Below are positions 62,793-64,000 of a DNA stretch of 64,000 bases, in pieces; position 1 is the stretch's first letter, and the number at the start of each line of letters is the position of its first letter. Origin of the DNA: Pelagibacterium nitratireducens (GTDB taxonomy: Bacteria; Pseudomonadota; Alphaproteobacteria; Rhizobiales; Devosiaceae); the NCBI RefSeq assembly GCF_037044555.1, contig NZ_CP146275.1, positions 62,001-126,000 on the forward strand, given 5' to 3'. The translations under genes and the position numbers were made by a program. The notes beneath the pieces are model-generated. The model worked only from the letters and a program-made list of their open reading frames with translations, ran no database searches and had not been told where the DNA came from.

Positions 62793-63340
62793 AACCATCG
62801 GTCAGGATCGGCCTGGCGGTTTTGCCGCTCATTGTCCTTGCGGCTCTTCTGGGGGTGTTTGCTTCGCAGATGGGGCGCTCGACGAGCTTTGTGCCCTCCG
62901 CGCTCATCGACAAACCGGTGCCACAATTCAATCTCGCCTCGGTCGAGGGGCATGGCCAGCCCGGATTTTCAGCGGCCGATCTCGCCGGCAATGGCGTCGT
63001 TATCGTCAACGTCTTTGCGTCCTGGTGTGTGCCGTGCCGCGCCGAACATCCGTTCCTTATGGAATTGGCAAACGAACCGGTCGAAATCTATGGGCTCAAT
63101 TATGACGATCCGGCGGAAAACGCCCGGGCGTTTCTGGCCGAGCTTGGCAATCCTTACGATCGGATCGGCGCGGACCGGGATCGTCGGGTGGGCATCGAAT
63201 GGGGCGTTTACGGCGTGCCGGAAACCTTTGTCGTCGATAATGACGGCGTCATCCGGTTCAAACATGTCGGCCCGATCGACCAGGAGAGCTACCAGAACAC
63301 GCTTCTCCCGGCCATCGAAGCGGCGCGCTCGCCGGCCTGA
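62789..63340 (+). CDS. ccmG: Thiol:disulfide interchange protein CcmG/DsbE
   Basis: Membrane-anchored periplasmic thioredoxin that reduces apocytochrome c for heme attachment. The 183 aa have an N-terminal anchor (about 7-26), active site WCVPC (Cys80, Cys83), and the cis-Pro YGVPETFVVD (about 144-153) typical of CcmG. It overlaps ccmD. ccmE, ccmF and ccmH are not in this window. The stop is followed within a few bases by a dispersed repeat. Confidence 0.94.
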   Translation: MKPSVRIGLAVLPLIVLAALLGVFASQMGRSTSFVPSALIDKPVPQFNLASVEGHGQPGFSAADLAGNGVVIVNVFASWCVPCRAEHPFLMELANEPVEIYGLNYDDPAENARAFLAELGNPYDRIGADRDRRVGIEWGVYGVPETFVVDNDGVIRFKHVGPIDQESYQNTLLPAIEAARSPA

Positions 63341-63343
63341 ACC

Positions 63344-63448
63344 TAGAGCGTGTCCAGCAAAAGTGGAAACGGTTTTGCGGTTCGGACACGCGACAAAGCA
63401 ATGGCTTAGAGCCAAGGATTTGATTCAATCAAATCTTGAATGGCTCTA
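63344..63448. repeat. Dispersed intergenic repeat, copy H
   Basis: Begins TAGAGCGTGTCCAGCAAAAG and carries GTTTTGCGGTTCGGACACGC, then TTAGAGCCAAGGATTTGATT...AATCAAATCTTGAATGGCTCTA. The last CTA is the TAG stop of the yciB-like gene on the - strand. It lies between the convergent ccmG and yciB. Confidence 0.88.
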
Positions 63449-64000
63449 GACCTCGGTCTGGGCGCCTTCCGCTGCCGTTTTTACAGGGCTCGGCGCCGGC
63501 TCATCGTGCGGCGCGTATCTGTTGAGCAGGGGCAATTGGCTCATGGCGAAAACCATGGTCAGCGGCATGATGCCCCAGACCTTGAAGGCTACCCAGAAAT
63601 CGTCGGAAAAATTGCGCCAAACGATCTCGTTGATCGCGGCGAGCACGAAAAAGAAGAGGCCCCAGCGCAGGGTCATCAGATACCAGCCACGATCCTGAAG
63701 CTTGTAGACCTCGCCAAATACATAGCGCAGCAGGGAGTGGCCAAAGGCCAACCCACCGAGCAGCACCGATCCGAACAGCACATTGGTGATCGTGGGCTTG
63801 AGCTTTATGAAAAGCGCATCCTGAAAATAAAGCGTCATCCCGCCGAAAACCAGGACCACGACCCCTGTGACCAGCGGCATGACAGGAATGGATTTAAGGA
63901 TCAGCTTGGAGAGCACCAGCGAAATGGCCATGGCGACCATGAAGACGGCGGTGGCAAAGATGATCGGCTGGCTGAACCAGGTTTGAAGCACAGGGAACGC
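63446..64000 (-). CDS. Septation protein A / inner membrane protein YciB (IspZ), 5' end missing
   Basis: About 184 codons of a polytopic inner-membrane protein of the YciB/IspZ family, linked to cell-envelope synthesis and septation. FATAVFMVAMAISLVLS (about 15-31 of the fragment), VVLVFGGMTLYFQDALFIKLKPTITNVLFG (about 48-77) and WRNFSDDFWVAFKVWGIMPLTMVFAMSQLPLL are diagnostic. The frame is open to the window edge and family members have another helix before this point, so the 5' end lies outside; the GTG at 63991 is probably internal. A Pro/Ala-rich tail follows the last helix. Confidence 0.9.
   Translation of the reverse strand, partial: AFPVLQTWFSQPIIFATAVFMVAMAISLVLSKLILKSIPVMPLVTGVVVLVFGGMTLYFQDALFIKLKPTITNVLFGSVLLGGLAFGHSLLRYVFGEVYKLQDRGWYLMTLRWGLFFFVLAAINEIVWRNFSDDFWVAFKVWGIMPLTMVFAMSQLPLLNRYAPHDEPAPSPVKTAAEGAQTEV

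Overview
The window is a core-chromosome segment from an alphaproteobacterium of the order Hyphomicrobiales (Rhizobiales). The family is probably Devosiaceae (Devosia or Pelagibacterium-like), which is an inference from gene content and dispersed repeats; no rRNA is present to settle it. Base composition is GC-rich throughout. Nearly every gene is a recognisable housekeeping gene in an order typical of this group. No transposase, integrase, phage gene or CRISPR array is visible.

The most informative part is the centre, which looks like the chromosome replication and partition region. A gene-poor gap at 23333-23776 lies between maf and hemE and carries two TTAA-N7-TTAA boxes of the kind bound by CtrA, so it is the likely oriC. 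Genes to its left (maf, aroE, coaE, dnaQ) point left and genes to its right (hemE, hemJ, rho, mnmE, mnmG, rsmG, parA, parB) point right, as expected at an origin. Four good parS-like sites (core TCACGTGA) lie near parAB: three in the mnmE-mnmG spacer and one inside rsmG. Weaker copies lie after parB, in hisA and between dnaK and dnaJ.

Layout from left to right. 1-5665: dnaK (partial), dnaJ, an FMN reductase, pyrF, dapB and gpmA. 5762-8965: AI-2E family permease, an Ada-like DNA alkyltransferase, a DUF2244 protein and nth. 9181-14763: adenosine kinase facing a histidine operon (hisB, DUF2628, hisH, hisA, hisF, hisE, coaA). 14915-17255: hslV, a GNAT acetyltransferase and hslU. 17370-20499: HTH regulator, Smr and Tim44-like genes, then fxsA and secB. 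20577-32472: the origin/partition region. 32640-36761: holA, lptE and leuS. 36855-43348: YggS, an OmpR-type regulator with a cNMP-binding partner, xth, a LolA-like protein and ftsK. 43582-48789: amt and glnK, a UbiH-like hydroxylase, Trm112, a LonN protein and a YbbN-like thioredoxin. 49008-50351: tRNA-Gly and a cold-shock gene followed by small unknown genes. 50490-57402: a transport/catabolic cluster (TSUP, FAH hydrolase, two-permease ABC transporter, FadR-type regulator, second TSUP). 57575-64000: acnA, ccmABCD-ccmG and a partial yciB.

Two kinds of short non-coding repeat occur between genes. One is an element of about 100 bp present in at least five good and three decayed copies; it ends in TAG/CTA and often supplies the stop codon of a neighbouring gene. 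The other is a single 149-bp element with perfect 21-bp inverted ends directly after nth. A further oddity is a duplicated hisF 5' end that fills the hisA-hisF spacer as a small coupled reading frame. I found no clearly new biochemical system. The best candidates for follow-up are the origin/parS architecture, the stop-codon-supplying repeats, the hisF remnant and the unassigned transport/FAH cluster.
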